Source of the DNA: JAQIBY01 sp964615585
Lineage (GTDB): Bacteria > Bacteroidota > Bacteroidia > Bacteroidales > ML635J-15
Assembly: GCA_964615585.1 (NCBI GenBank)
Contig: CAZTNS010000041.1
Span: 1-22,087, forward strand
DNA: 22,087 nt
Reading direction: 5' to 3'
Part shown: piece by piece, positions 7,658 through 16,034 of the stretch
How the letters are laid out: each line of letters starts with the position of its first letter
How positions within the stretch are numbered: position 1 is the first letter of the stretch
Translations under genes and position numbers: made by a program
Notes under the pieces: model-generated
The model's input: the letters and a program-made list of their open reading frames with translations, nothing else
The model's database searches: none
Told to the model about the DNA's origin: nothing

Positions 7658-9004
7658 CTAATCAAATTTTTCCACAATGGATTTTATTGTATCCACCTTT
7701 TCGTTCAGCATATCTTTGTTGCTTGCTTCGGCAATAAGCCTCAGATAAGGTTCTGTGTTTGATGGCCGGATGTTGAACCACCAGTCCGGGTAATTCAATC
7801 TGTAGCCGTCGAAATCCAGAAAAGAAGCGGGTTCTTTCTGGTTCATGAAATATGCTTTGACAGCTTCCATGGCTTCTTTTTTCTGGTTGATCTTAAAGTT
7901 GATCTCTCCGGAGCTGTAATATTTTGATATTTCAGAAATGCGTTCTGACAGGGATATGCCTTTATTTTTTAGATTTTTGAGCACTTGCAGCACAATCAGG
8001 CATGCCAGCAGGCCGGAATCGGAATAATAAAAATCCTTAAAATAATAATGGCCGGCAAGTTCGCCACCATACAACCCGTCAATTTCCTTTAGTTTGCTGG
8101 CGGCATAAGCACGTCCCACACGCCATGTATGCATGTCAATGTCATATTTGCTGAGGTATTCGGCTACGGATTTGGATGTGCGGATATCCTGAATTAGTCG
8201 TGTTCCCGGTTTCAACCTGTCTTCAAAAAATTCACCAATAAAAGCGATCATGAGGTCAGGCGATATAAATTCCGCATTTTCATCCACAAACATCACCCTG
8301 TCGGCATCGCCGTCGAAGATAATACCGATATCAGCGTGTTTGGATTTTACCAGTTTTTTCAGGTCTCGCAAGTTTTCCGGCTTGAGTGGATTGCCATCGT
8401 GATTGGGAAACGTGCCGTCCGGCTTTTCGTAAATATATGTAGGGCGTTTTTTAAGCAGGTCTTTGATAAAAGGACCGCCCATGCCATGGCTTGCGTCTAT
8501 GACAATGTTCAGGTCACTGATGTCGGGTTTGTATTGTCTGAGGAAGTTCAGGTAAGTGTCCCGGTAGTCAAGCGCCCTGTAAAAACCAGGCTTCTCAGCA
8601 GGGATGATGTCTTCGTTGTTGACAATGAGCTTTTCAATGTCTTTGAGGCCGGTATCATATCCTACAGGAGCTGCTTCCGGTCCTGAAACTTTAAATCCGT
8701 TGTATTCTGCCGGATTGTGGGAGGCTGTAATTTGGATGGATGCCGGAAAGCCGTATTTGGCTGTACCCCAATAAATCATTGGCGTGGTGGTTAAGCCGGC
8801 ATCGAAAACGTTAGCTCCTGCATCCATAATGCCCTCGGCAAGGGCATCAAAAAGGCTTGGGGAACTGTCACGCATGTCACTCCCGATCAAAACCTTGTCA
8901 GCGTTTAAAACACGTGGCAGAAAATAACCAATTTTATAGGCCAGGCTTTCATCAATATCCTGTTTGTAAATGCCTCTGATGTCGTATGCTTTGAATGCTT
9001 TCAT
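7658..9004 (-). CDS. Phosphomannomutase/phosphoglucomutase
   Basis: 448 residues, the usual size for the alpha-D-phosphohexomutase family, cytoplasmic. It interconverts hexose 6- and 1-phosphates, supplying sugar nucleotides for polysaccharides. All four active-site blocks are present: the phosphoserine loop TASHNP (Ser95), the Mg-binding loop DGDADR (231-236), the sugar-specificity loop GELAGH (314-319) and the phosphate-binding loop RPSNTEP (413-419). The N terminus FKAYDIRG also fits. GExSGH-type loops occur in enzymes accepting mannose and glucose phosphates; which one is preferred here cannot be told from sequence alone. It lies 141 bases downstream of the acyl-CoA synthetase, and no strong promoter was seen in that gap. 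The polysaccharide role agrees with the UpxY-like gene at the far end of the window. Confidence 0.92.
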   Translation of the reverse strand: MKAFKAYDIRGIYKQDIDESLAYKIGYFLPRVLNADKVLIGSDMRDSSPSLFDALAEGIMDAGANVFDAGLTTTPMIYWGTAKYGFPASIQITASHNPAEYNGFKVSGPEAAPVGYDTGLKDIEKLIVNNEDIIPAEKPGFYRALDYRDTYLNFLRQYKPDISDLNIVIDASHGMGGPFIKDLLKKRPTYIYEKPDGTFPNHDGNPLKPENLRDLKKLVKSKHADIGIIFDGDADRVMFVDENAEFISPDLMIAFIGEFFEDRLKPGTRLIQDIRTSKSVAEYLSKYDIDMHTWRVGRAYAASKLKEIDGLYGGELAGHYYFKDFYYSDSGLLACLIVLQVLKNLKNKGISLSERISEISKYYSSGEINFKINQKKEAMEAVKAYFMNQKEPASFLDFDGYRLNYPDWWFNIRPSNTEPYLRLIAEASNKDMLNEKVDTIKSIVEKFD

Positions 9005-9145
9005 CTGTTTATATTTTAATTTTCAACGGTCAGATGGAACTCACGATGAATTTTAATCATTTTTTCAGCTTTGGCGGGACAGGCTGTGTGTGTATTTTAA
9101 AATGTTAAAATTCATGTTCGTTTCATAATAAATTGTTTGTTATTT

Positions 9146-11068
9146 TTATTCTTCATTTTTATTGTCAGTGCCAAAGTGCGGACGTGATTTGGGTATTAAT
9201 TTTGCCAGGCCGTTTGTAAATTTGCCGGCAGTCGTGCTTGGTTTTTCTTTGGTTGTTTTTTGCAACGGATGGCCGTAGATCTCATTAACCAAACTGCTGT
9301 ATTTATTCAAAATAACTTTTCGTTTGAGTTTAAGGGTAGGGGATAGTTCACCGGTTTGGGGAGACCATTCTTCACACACCAGCCTGAAGCGTTTGATTTT
9401 TTCATGGTCGCCGAGTTGTGTGTTTACTTCATTGATTTCTTTCTGCACCCGTTGAATGATTTGCTTTTTTTGAATAAGCTCGGCATTGTCACGGTAGTGT
9501 ATTTTGTGTTTATTGGCATAAAAATGAAGGTAGTTAAAATTGGGAGAAATCAAAGCTGAAGCGAATTTTTCATTTTCCCCTATAATCATGATCTGTTCAA
9601 TAAGCGGTGAGGCTTTGAATTTGTTTTCAATGATTTGAGGTGCAATGTATTTGCCGGAAGAGGTTTTGAATATTTCTTTTTTTCTGTCGGTAATCTGAAG
9701 GAATGTATTGTCTATCAGGTGCCCGACGTCGCCGGTGTGCATCCAACCGTTTTCATCAATAACCCGTTTGGTGCTTTCGGGGTCTTTGTAATATCCATGC
9801 ATGACATGGGGCCCCCGAGCCAGTATTTCACCTTCATCGCTGATTTGCATTTCTGTACCTTCAAGGACAGTCCCTACAGTACCAATGCGGCATAATTTAC
9901 CACGGTAATGGTTTACGGCAATTACGGGAGATGTTTCGGTCATGCCATAGCCTTCAATAACATAGATGCCGGCAGCCCAGAAAAGTTTAGCCAGCCGTTT
10001 TTGCAATGAAGCACCGCCGGATACCACACAAATGATATTCCCGCCAAAAACAGACTGCCACTTTTTGAAAACCAGGGCACGGGCAACAGTAAGCCGCATT
10101 TTGTACCATAATGAATTGTTGTCGGCTTCATCGTATTTTTCGCCCAGGCGTACAGCCCGGAAAAATATGGGTTTCAATGGCCACGAAAGGTCTTTGCCTT
10201 TGGCGATTATCCTGTCGTAAAACTTTTCCAGTAACCGCGGTACCGTATTGAATCCATGGGGCTTGACTTCCTGCAAATTGGTGACAATGGTACCAAGGTT
10301 TTCAGCGTAATAAATGCTGATGCCCTTTGACTGAAAATTGTAATTCATCATGCGTTCATACACATGACATAATGGCAATACTCCCAGCACCCTGTGCCCT
10401 TTATGTAATGGTAAAATCTTTGCAGTTGCCAGTGCGTTGCTTAAAATATTTTTATGCGAAAGCATCACGCCTTTAGGATCCCCCGTTGTCCCTGATGTGT
10501 AAATAAGGGTAAACAAATCATCAGGATCAATGCTTGCTTTGACCTGCTCGAGTTTTTCGTTGAGTTCTTTCTCAGATTCCCTGCCGAGTTGAATTATCTC
10601 CACCCAGTTGCTTACATTCTCAATATCATTTAAGGTATAAACTTTATCCAGGGTTTCAATTTCGCTGACAACAGCATTGATCCGCTTAAATAACATTTTG
10701 TCGGATACGATGACAATTTTTGAATCGCTGTGATCAAGGATGAATTTTTGCTGTTCTTTGCTCATGGTGGGATAAATAGGGACATGCACAACACCGATCA
10801 TTGCCATGCCCATATCCAAAATGTTCCAGTGGGGCAGGTTGGTGGCGATGCTTGCTATTTTATCCCCTTTATTATAGCCCATTTTCAGAAGCCCCAGAGC
10901 AAAGAACCTTGAATAATTGACATAATCTGTTGCGGAAAATTTTATCCAGTTTCCTTTGTTTTTATAAGCTAAGGCATCTTCAACGTCGCTGTATTTTGTG
11001 GCGTATTGTTCAATTAAATCAAAAATTCTAGTTACAGTCATAACAGGAAAATGGTTCATCTGTACCAT
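9146..11068 (-). CDS. fadD: Long-chain fatty acid-CoA ligase (AMP-forming)
   Basis: 640 residues from the first ATG. ATGs at codons 4 and 10 are alternatives, and the tenth (MTVTRIFDL) resembles the usual start of this family. Adenylate-forming enzyme that activates long-chain fatty acids with ATP and CoA. Visible motifs: the P-loop-like YTSGTTGDPKG (190-200), GYGMTETSP (373-381), the ATP-ribose-binding TGD in GWMHTGDVG (445-447), and DRKKEIFKTSSGKYIAP (461-477) before the mobile C-terminal domain. The C-terminal 40 residues are a basic, Pro/Ser-rich tail. No signal peptide; likely cytosolic or membrane-associated. It starts only 20 bases after the beta-barrel-like gene, so the two are probably cotranscribed. 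Substrate chain length is inferred from family resemblance. Confidence 0.9.
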   Translation of the reverse strand: MVQMNHFPVMTVTRIFDLIEQYATKYSDVEDALAYKNKGNWIKFSATDYVNYSRFFALGLLKMGYNKGDKIASIATNLPHWNILDMGMAMIGVVHVPIYPTMSKEQQKFILDHSDSKIVIVSDKMLFKRINAVVSEIETLDKVYTLNDIENVSNWVEIIQLGRESEKELNEKLEQVKASIDPDDLFTLIYTSGTTGDPKGVMLSHKNILSNALATAKILPLHKGHRVLGVLPLCHVYERMMNYNFQSKGISIYYAENLGTIVTNLQEVKPHGFNTVPRLLEKFYDRIIAKGKDLSWPLKPIFFRAVRLGEKYDEADNNSLWYKMRLTVARALVFKKWQSVFGGNIICVVSGGASLQKRLAKLFWAAGIYVIEGYGMTETSPVIAVNHYRGKLCRIGTVGTVLEGTEMQISDEGEILARGPHVMHGYYKDPESTKRVIDENGWMHTGDVGHLIDNTFLQITDRKKEIFKTSSGKYIAPQIIENKFKASPLIEQIMIIGENEKFASALISPNFNYLHFYANKHKIHYRDNAELIQKKQIIQRVQKEINEVNTQLGDHEKIKRFRLVCEEWSPQTGELSPTLKLKRKVILNKYSSLVNEIYGHPLQKTTKEKPSTTAGKFTNGLAKLIPKSRPHFGTDNKNEE

Positions 11069-11088
11069 GCAAAACTAATAAAATCTGT

Positions 11089-11730
11089 TTAACGGCGCCC
11101 TCTTTCCCCGGGCAGATCATCAAAGGGACATGAACTGCAGTTGATGGGATGTTTGATCACAGTTGTAAGCCAGTATCGTATGCCAAATGTAAATGTAAAC
11201 GTTTCCCATTCATGGCCATACAATATCGAAGCAGTGATGTCCCAGTGTTCCGTGAGAAAGAATTTGTATTCCAGCTCTCCGAGCACATAAAATTTATTTT
11301 CCCAGTTCCCATTGAGGTTAAAATTGCCTTCCTCCACATAGTTATAGTACTTATGCCAATCCTGCCTGAAATTATAAGTTGGCCCAACAGCTATATCAAA
11401 TGAAGACCTGAATATTTGCAGGAAACGGTATTTGATGCCTGCGTGAAAAAATAAAGCCGGTTGAGCGGCGGCATCCACATAAAAACCCGGCATAAAACGC
11501 CATGATAATTGGGTGCCCCGAAGGTAGGTTTCAACGGATACCATGACGTTTGGTTCCACAACCCATTGAGCATTTGCGTCAAGCGCATTTTCATACAAGT
11601 GGCGGTTTTTTGTGTCCAGGGGATGAAAACCAAGAAAGCTGCCTTTCGGGTGGATAAGTGTTTGTGCTGTACATGGCAGGATCAAAACTGCAAACAACAC
11701 AATAACCAATATGCGTTTGGTCTTTATCAT
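11089..11730 (-). CDS. Small secreted protein, predicted outer-membrane beta-barrel
   Basis: 213 residues; I do not recognise a named family. Residues 1-22 are a Sec signal peptide ending in CTAQ. The mature part has many alternating aromatic/polar stretches such as VMVSVETYLRG, ALFFHAGIKYRF, DIAVGPTYNF, KFYVLGELEYKFF and FTFTFGIRYWL. This is the pattern of an 8-10 strand outer-membrane barrel. Unlike typical barrels, which end on an aromatic residue, about 25 polar residues follow the last strand, with CSSC and a basic end. It lies directly upstream of the acyl-CoA synthetase gene (20-base gap), so a link to lipid handling is possible but unproven. No good promoter was found between it and the terminator at 11774-11800. 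Confidence 0.7.
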   Translation of the reverse strand: MIKTKRILVIVLFAVLILPCTAQTLIHPKGSFLGFHPLDTKNRHLYENALDANAQWVVEPNVMVSVETYLRGTQLSWRFMPGFYVDAAAQPALFFHAGIKYRFLQIFRSSFDIAVGPTYNFRQDWHKYYNYVEEGNFNLNGNWENKFYVLGELEYKFFLTEHWDITASILYGHEWETFTFTFGIRYWLTTVIKHPINCSSCPFDDLPGERGRR

Positions 11731-11773
11731 GTTGTAAAAATAAATAAATTTTGCGTTGTGCAGGGTATAATAA

Positions 11774-11800
11774 TAAAAAAACCGTTCCCTGCGGAACGGG
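11774..11800 (-). terminator. Rho-independent terminator of the small lipoprotein gene
   Basis: Read on the minus strand, CCGTTCC, loop GCAG, GGAACGG is followed by a run of seven Ts: a textbook intrinsic terminator about 30 bases after the stop codon of the lipoprotein gene. On the plus strand the stem is followed by TTTT, but no plus-strand gene ends here. Confidence 0.85.
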
Positions 11801-11827
11801 TTTTATGGTTGTTTTAAATGCTGTGAT

Positions 11828-12166
11828 TCATTCAACTTCTTTAATATCAACCACCTTGTTGTCTTTCCAAATCACTTTTACATCGCTGTCAATCATCCCG
11901 TGTTTTACGTTCATAGTGTAAATGGTCTTTCCTTCTTTTTCAGTGGTGGATTTTACACTGGGCTCTTCAAGTTTATAAAGATCAAGAGGCATGTCTTTAG
12001 CTTCATAGCCGTATGCGTTAGCCGCATCAACAATGGAACTTGTGTTTTCAATTTTTGTCATAAACCCTTGCATTTCCTCAGAAACGTCAGCGCCTGAGCC
12101 GCCGCCACAAGAAGTAAACCCAACGGTTAATATGAATATGATGATGATTGTCATTAGTTGTTTCAT
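11828..12166 (-). CDS. Small lipoprotein of unknown function
   Basis: 112 residues. The hydrophobic signal MKQLMTIIIIFILTVGFTSC ends in lipobox FTSC, with lipid Cys at position 20, followed by a glycine-rich GGGSGAD. The mature part is about 90 residues, acidic then mixed alpha/beta, ending in repeated beta-like segments (KTIYTMNVKHG, SDVKVIWKDNKVVDIKEV). I do not recognise a domain. It is an independent unit, with its own promoter (12210-12239) and terminator (11774-11800). The acidic stretch lies some residues after the Cys, so whether it is sorted to the outer membrane or the cell surface cannot be decided. Confidence 0.8.
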   Translation of the reverse strand: MKQLMTIIIIFILTVGFTSCGGGSGADVSEEMQGFMTKIENTSSIVDAANAYGYEAKDMPLDLYKLEEPSVKSTTEKEGKTIYTMNVKHGMIDSDVKVIWKDNKVVDIKEVE

Positions 12167-12209
12167 AATTCAATAAAATTTTAGATTTACATTATCATTT
12201 AACTGGTAA

Positions 12210-12239
12210 CAAATATAAAACTTAATTATTGATATGCAA
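12210..12239 (-). promoter_or_regulatory. Candidate promoter of the small lipoprotein gene
   Basis: On the minus strand, TTG (12237-12239), 19 bases, then TATATTTG (12210-12217) matches the Bacteroidota -33/-7 consensus very well. The predicted leader is about 37 bases. Confidence 0.65.
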
Positions 12240-12260
12240 GTAAGTTTAGGTAAGTATTTA

Positions 12261-12273
12261 CCGGATCAGGAAA
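12261..12273. repeat. 13-base direct repeat, copy outside truC
   Basis: CCGGATCAGGAAA occurs here, just past the end of the pseudouridine synthase gene, and again at 12355-12367 inside that gene as the right arm of a large palindrome. A 13-base exact match 94 bases away is unlikely by chance. Confidence 0.5.
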
Positions 12274-12286
12274 CATCATTATGTTG

Positions 12287-12955
12287 TCATTCTCTAAGCA
12301 AAAGATCAAATTCCCCAGGTAAGGGAGAAGCAACCCTGACTTCTTTTCCTGATCCCGGATCAGGAAAAGAAAGTTCTGAGGCGTGTAAAAACATTCTCCT
12401 GAACCCAAAAGATGTTGTAATGCTTTTGTTGAGGTCCCAGTCTCCATGCTGTGTGTCTCCGATGATATCGTATTTCAATGATGATAAGTGTTGCCTTATT
12501 TGATGCCAGCGTCCTGTTTCAGGTTGAATCCTGAGTAAATTCAGGTATAAGTCTTCTCCGGTTTTATCCGTATCTCCGGTATTGACTGTTTGTAATCGTT
12601 CAAAACGGGTAACAGCGGGAAGTTTCTTTTTTTTCTTGCGGTCATAAACCGGCGTTTCAATAACCCCTTTCTCAGGAACATCTCCTTTGACAATAGCTGC
12701 ATAGGATTTTTTTATGGCATGTTCCGCAAACATGGAATTAAAACGAGCTGTTGTTTCTTTATTAAAACACAATATCAATAATCCCGAAGTTTTGGCGTCA
12801 AGCCTGTGAGGGTTAAAAATATCCTTGCTTAATTTCTTTCCGGCGATCTTGTTTACATAGTCGGCATCCAAAGGCATGTGGGAGTTTTTATTAACAGCCA
12901 GGCCTGCCGGTTTGTCAACAACAACGTAATCTGCGCCTCTGTACACAATTTCCAT
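12287..12955 (-). CDS. truC: RluA-family pseudouridine synthase, TruC-like
   Basis: 222 residues, cytoplasmic. It converts uridine to pseudouridine in RNA. The catalytic motif HRLDAKTSG is at 50-58, with Asp53 the expected nucleophile; the KPAGLAV loop is at 15-21 and GRWHQIRQHL at 148-157. The block IIGDTQHGDWDLN (164-176) resembles the GDTTHGD...N motif of TruC, which modifies U65 of tRNA. This makes TruC the best guess within the family, though RluC/RluD-like targets are not excluded. There is no S4 domain, as in TruC. The C-terminal segment SFPDPGSGKEV is encoded by a 31-base near-perfect DNA palindrome. A possible -7 element, TAGCTTTG (minus strand, 12975-12982), precedes the gene without a good -33 match. 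Confidence 0.85.
   Translation of the reverse strand: MEIVYRGADYVVVDKPAGLAVNKNSHMPLDADYVNKIAGKKLSKDIFNPHRLDAKTSGLLILCFNKETTARFNSMFAEHAIKKSYAAIVKGDVPEKGVIETPVYDRKKKKKLPAVTRFERLQTVNTGDTDKTGEDLYLNLLRIQPETGRWHQIRQHLSSLKYDIIGDTQHGDWDLNKSITTSFGFRRMFLHASELSFPDPGSGKEVRVASPLPGEFDLLLRE
12341..12371. repeat. 15-base inverted repeat inside truC
   Basis: TTCTTTTCCTGATCC (12341-12355), one central C, then its exact reverse complement (12357-12371). The 31-base structure lies in the coding sequence near the 3' end of truC. The right half shares CCGGATCAGGAAA with 12261-12273. Confidence 0.7.
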
Positions 12956-13072
12956 GAAATGATCAGCTTTCCGGCAAAGCTAAGCTTTTTTTGATAAACG
13001 ATGACATAAGTTTTTAAGGGTGTTTGCGTGATTAATGGAAAGCTCATGCCAGGTTTATAAGGATCAGTGTAG

Positions 13073-13124
13073 CGGTTTTGGCATGAGTTTTTGCCAAATG
13101 TTGCATAAAATCATGCCAAAACCG
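13073..13124. repeat. 14-base inverted repeat with 24-base loop and nested alternative stem
   Basis: CGGTTTTGGCATGA (13073-13086) is exactly complementary to TCATGCCAAAACCG (13111-13124). Within the left arm, TTTGGC (13077-13082) can instead pair with GCCAAA in the loop (13093-13098). A further half-copy, TCATGCCA, lies at 13044-13051. It could be an RNA structure with two states, a protein-binding array or a palindromic repeat element. It lies about 120 bases from truC and 370 from nqrA. Confidence 0.6.
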
Positions 13125-13453
13125 TGGCTATTGTCATTTTTCAATATGAGAAACATTACATGTGAAAATGATTGTTATCACAATACCTGAAAACTTTTAT
13201 TGACTGGATTACACATGAAATCAATATTAAAATACATGGGAAAATTTGAAAATGCACAATGTAAATCCATTTTTGTGCGAGTATAATTTTCAGATATTTA
13301 ATGGATTAATAAGGCTGAATTAAAAATTCAGAAAACATGGCTGTTATAATAATTTCCCTGTAGTCGATATAAAAAATCATAAAACGGAAACAAACATATT
13401 ATAGAGCACATTGAAATATCATTTGAAGCATGAATGATAATCAAATTATTTAT

Positions 13454-13461
13454 TAGTTTTG
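13454..13461 (+). promoter_or_regulatory. Candidate -7 element of the nqr operon
   Basis: TAGTTTTG fits TAnnTTTG and would start transcription about 20 bases before the nqrA ATG. The best TTTG upstream (13422-13425) is 28 bases away, too far for a good -33 element, so the match is partial. Confidence 0.4.
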
Positions 13462-13490
13462 TTTCATCATAAATTGAAAAACCCATAAAA

Positions 13491-14840
13491 ATGTCAAAAC
13501 CTGTAAAGATCAGCAGAGGACTTGATATTCCTATTAAGGGGCAAGCAAAACTTACGGAAAAGGAAACGGAAAAACCATCCTTATATGCATTGAAACCCAC
13601 AGATTTTCACGGCCTCAGGCCAAAAGTTGTGGCCAAACCCGGGATGCATGTAAAAGCTGGTTCCGTCGTGTTTTATAATAAATTTCATCCCGATGTAAAA
13701 TTTTGCTCACCTGTCAGTGGTGAAGTGGTCGATATAATCAGGGGGGAAAAGCGAAAAATCCTTGAGGTCATCATCAAAAGTGATGGGCAAAATACCAGTG
13801 AAAAAATTGATGTACCGGATCTTAACGATGTCCTGGAAGATGATATTAAAAAACTGTTGCTGCAGGCAGGACTTTGGCCTCTGATTTTGCAACGCCCCTT
13901 TGGTGTTATTCCCGGCCCTGCTGATAGCCCTGATGCTGTTTTTGTTTCCCTTTTCAATACTGCACCACTGGCTCCGGACGTGGATTTTATCATGAAAGAC
14001 CAGGTCAATGACCTTAAAACCGGGGCAGAGGTAATCCATAAACTCACTGGAAAAAATATCCATTTCGGATTGTCTGTTAATTCCAATGACAATTTATACA
14101 AAGGTATTCCGCATGCCGAATTTCATTATTTCAAAGGCCCGCATCCTGCCGGAAATGTGGGGACGCAAATCAATAAAATCAGGCCAATCAATAAAAATGA
14201 AATAATCTGGACAATTAAACCTCAGGATTTGGCTGTAATAGGCAGGTTTTTCAGGGAAAAAACATTCAACCCGTGGCGGAAAATTGTTTTTGCCGGTTCA
14301 GAGTTAAGAGAAGGTTTTTATTCAAAGGTTTTACCCGGCGCTTCATTGAATCATGTCATTGAGCAAAACCAAATTCAGGATAATGTGCGGGTAATCAGCG
14401 GGGATGTGTTGACTGGAAGAAAACTTGATGACCACGCTTTTCTGGGGTATAATGATGATATGATCACGGTGATTCCGGAAGGCAATTATTACGAGATGTT
14501 TGGATGGGCCAAACCGGGATTCAATAAATACACTGCGTCACGAAACTACTTTTCATGGATGATTCCAGGGAAAAAATACCGGATCGACACAAATTATCAT
14601 GGAGGGCATCGTGCGTACGTCATGACCGGGGAATATGAAAAAGTGTGTCCGTTTAATATTTATCCCGTACACCTCATTAAAGCCTGTATGACAGATGACA
14701 TCGATAAGATGGAAGAACTGGGGATTTATGAAGTGATTGAAGAAGACCTGGCTTTGTGTGAGTATGTATGTACATCCAAAACCGAAGTTCAGCAAATATT
14801 GAGGGAATCTCTGGATATGTTAAGAAAAGAATTGAGTTAA
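13491..14840 (+). CDS. nqrA: Na+-translocating NADH:quinone reductase subunit A
   Basis: 449 residues, the normal size for NqrA. It is the soluble cytoplasmic-side subunit of the NQR complex, with no membrane helix, and is associated with quinone binding. The N terminus ISRGLDIPIKG and the following lipoyl-like segment (KPGMHVKAGSVV...SPVSGEVVDI) are characteristic. So are HPAGNVGTQINKI and the C-terminal part with CPFNIYPVHLIKACMTDDIDKMEELGIYEVIEEDLALCEYVCTSK, which resembles the NqrA/RnfC C-terminal region. First gene of nqrABCDEF. The ATG is not preceded by a Shine-Dalgarno sequence, as is common in Bacteroidota; a possible promoter lies just upstream. nqrB follows after 19 bases. Confidence 0.97.
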   Translation: MSKPVKISRGLDIPIKGQAKLTEKETEKPSLYALKPTDFHGLRPKVVAKPGMHVKAGSVVFYNKFHPDVKFCSPVSGEVVDIIRGEKRKILEVIIKSDGQNTSEKIDVPDLNDVLEDDIKKLLLQAGLWPLILQRPFGVIPGPADSPDAVFVSLFNTAPLAPDVDFIMKDQVNDLKTGAEVIHKLTGKNIHFGLSVNSNDNLYKGIPHAEFHYFKGPHPAGNVGTQINKIRPINKNEIIWTIKPQDLAVIGRFFREKTFNPWRKIVFAGSELREGFYSKVLPGASLNHVIEQNQIQDNVRVISGDVLTGRKLDDHAFLGYNDDMITVIPEGNYYEMFGWAKPGFNKYTASRNYFSWMIPGKKYRIDTNYHGGHRAYVMTGEYEKVCPFNIYPVHLIKACMTDDIDKMEELGIYEVIEEDLALCEYVCTSKTEVQQILRESLDMLRKELS

Positions 14841-14859
14841 TCATGAAAAACCAACAACA

Positions 14860-16032
14860 ATGAGTAAACTCAGAAAAGTTGTAGATAAGATAAAACCGCA
14901 TTTTGAGAAAGGAGGAAAGTTCTACAAGCTGCATTCTACCTTTGATGCATTTGAAACTTTCCTGTTTGTCCCAAATAAAACCACAAAAACAGGGGCACAT
15001 ATCCGCGATGCCAACGACATGAAACGTAGCATGATAATTGTAGTGGTAGCCCTTATTCCTGCTCTTTTGTTTGGAATCTGGAACACCGGATACCAGCATT
15101 TTCTTGCCCTGGGAGAAACCCCTGAATTCTGGCCGTCAGTATGGTATGGGTTTCTGAAAGTATTTCCCATTGTCGTGGTATCGTATGTGGTAGGCCTTGC
15201 CATTGAATTTATGTTTGCCCAGATAAGAAAACACGAGGTAAATGAAGGGTTTTTAGTAACAGGAATGTTGATTCCGCTTGTCATGCCGCCCGATGTCCCG
15301 TTGTGGATGGTGGCCGTGGCAACTGCTTTTGCTGTTATTATTGGCAAAGAAGTATTTGGAGGTACAGGGATGAACATCTTAAATCCGGCACTGACAGCAC
15401 GTGCTTTCCTGTTTTTTGCTTATCCTGCCTGGATGTCAGGTGATAAAGTGTGGATTGGTGGCATGGTGGACGGCCAAACTCTGGATGCCTACAGCGGGGC
15501 AACACCACTGGCACAGGCCACAACAGGAAAAATTGATTTTTCTATGGGTAATGGTAGCAGCATTGATATTGTGGATATGATTACCGGAACCATCCCTGGC
15601 AGCGTTGGTGAAACATCTAAAATTGCCATCCTCCTTGGGGCTGTGATATTGCTGTTTACCGGGTTAGGCAGTTGGCGCATTATGCTGTCGATGTTGTTGG
15701 GCGGCTTGTCAATGGGGATTATTTTCAACCTTGTGGGTGGCAATCCGTTTATGGAGATACCCTTCTGGGAACACCTGCTGATAGGATCATTTATGTTCGG
15801 CATGGTGTTTATGGCTACTGACCCTGTGACAGCAGCACAAACTAACCGGGGAAAGTGGGTTTACGGTTTTTTGATTGGTTTGCTTGCCATCCTTATCCGT
15901 GTGGTAAATCCGGCCTACCCCGAAGGAACCATGCTGGCTATTTTGCTGATGAATGTGTTTGCACCCCTGATTGACCATTACGTGGTGCAGGCCAATATTA
16001 AAAAACGGAAGAAAAGACTTAAAACTGCCTGA
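14860..16032 (+). CDS. nqrB: Na+-translocating NADH:quinone reductase subunit B
   Basis: 390 residues, integral membrane subunit with about ten helices, part of the Na+ path. The covalent-FMN motif SGATPLAQA is present, with Thr215 the expected attachment site, and KEVFGGTGMNILNPALTARAF is a strong family signature. The N-terminal 50 residues are soluble and basic, as in other NqrB proteins. Flavinylation would depend on the ApbE encoded at the end of this operon. It lies 19 bases after nqrA and 2 bases before nqrC. Confidence 0.97.
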   Translation: MSKLRKVVDKIKPHFEKGGKFYKLHSTFDAFETFLFVPNKTTKTGAHIRDANDMKRSMIIVVVALIPALLFGIWNTGYQHFLALGETPEFWPSVWYGFLKVFPIVVVSYVVGLAIEFMFAQIRKHEVNEGFLVTGMLIPLVMPPDVPLWMVAVATAFAVIIGKEVFGGTGMNILNPALTARAFLFFAYPAWMSGDKVWIGGMVDGQTLDAYSGATPLAQATTGKIDFSMGNGSSIDIVDMITGTIPGSVGETSKIAILLGAVILLFTGLGSWRIMLSMLLGGLSMGIIFNLVGGNPFMEIPFWEHLLIGSFMFGMVFMATDPVTAAQTNRGKWVYGFLIGLLAILIRVVNPAYPEGTMLAILLMNVFAPLIDHYVVQANIKKRKKRLKTA

Positions 16033-16034
16033 TT

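Larger units (their letters stand above)
12956..13490. other. 535-base divergent intergenic region, truC / nqrA
   Basis: No coding sequence is supportable. It contains a hairpin with a T-run (12965-12992), the long inverted repeat at 13073-13124, a minor GCACAA/TTGTGC repeat near 13254-13277, and a nqr promoter candidate at 13454-13461. The rest is AT-rich with no recognisable feature. I saw no tRNA or known riboswitch. Confidence 0.5.

Noticed and set aside
12965..12992. Plus-strand hairpin AGCTTT-CCGGC-AAAGCT followed by seven Ts
   Set aside because: Terminator-like, but no plus-strand gene lies upstream of it and the stem is weak. It may be part of the truC promoter or leader instead.
13328..13600. 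90-codon minus-strand frame across the nqrA start
   Set aside because: Overlaps the 5' end of nqrA, is Phe/Ile-rich without a domain, and has no promoter evidence.
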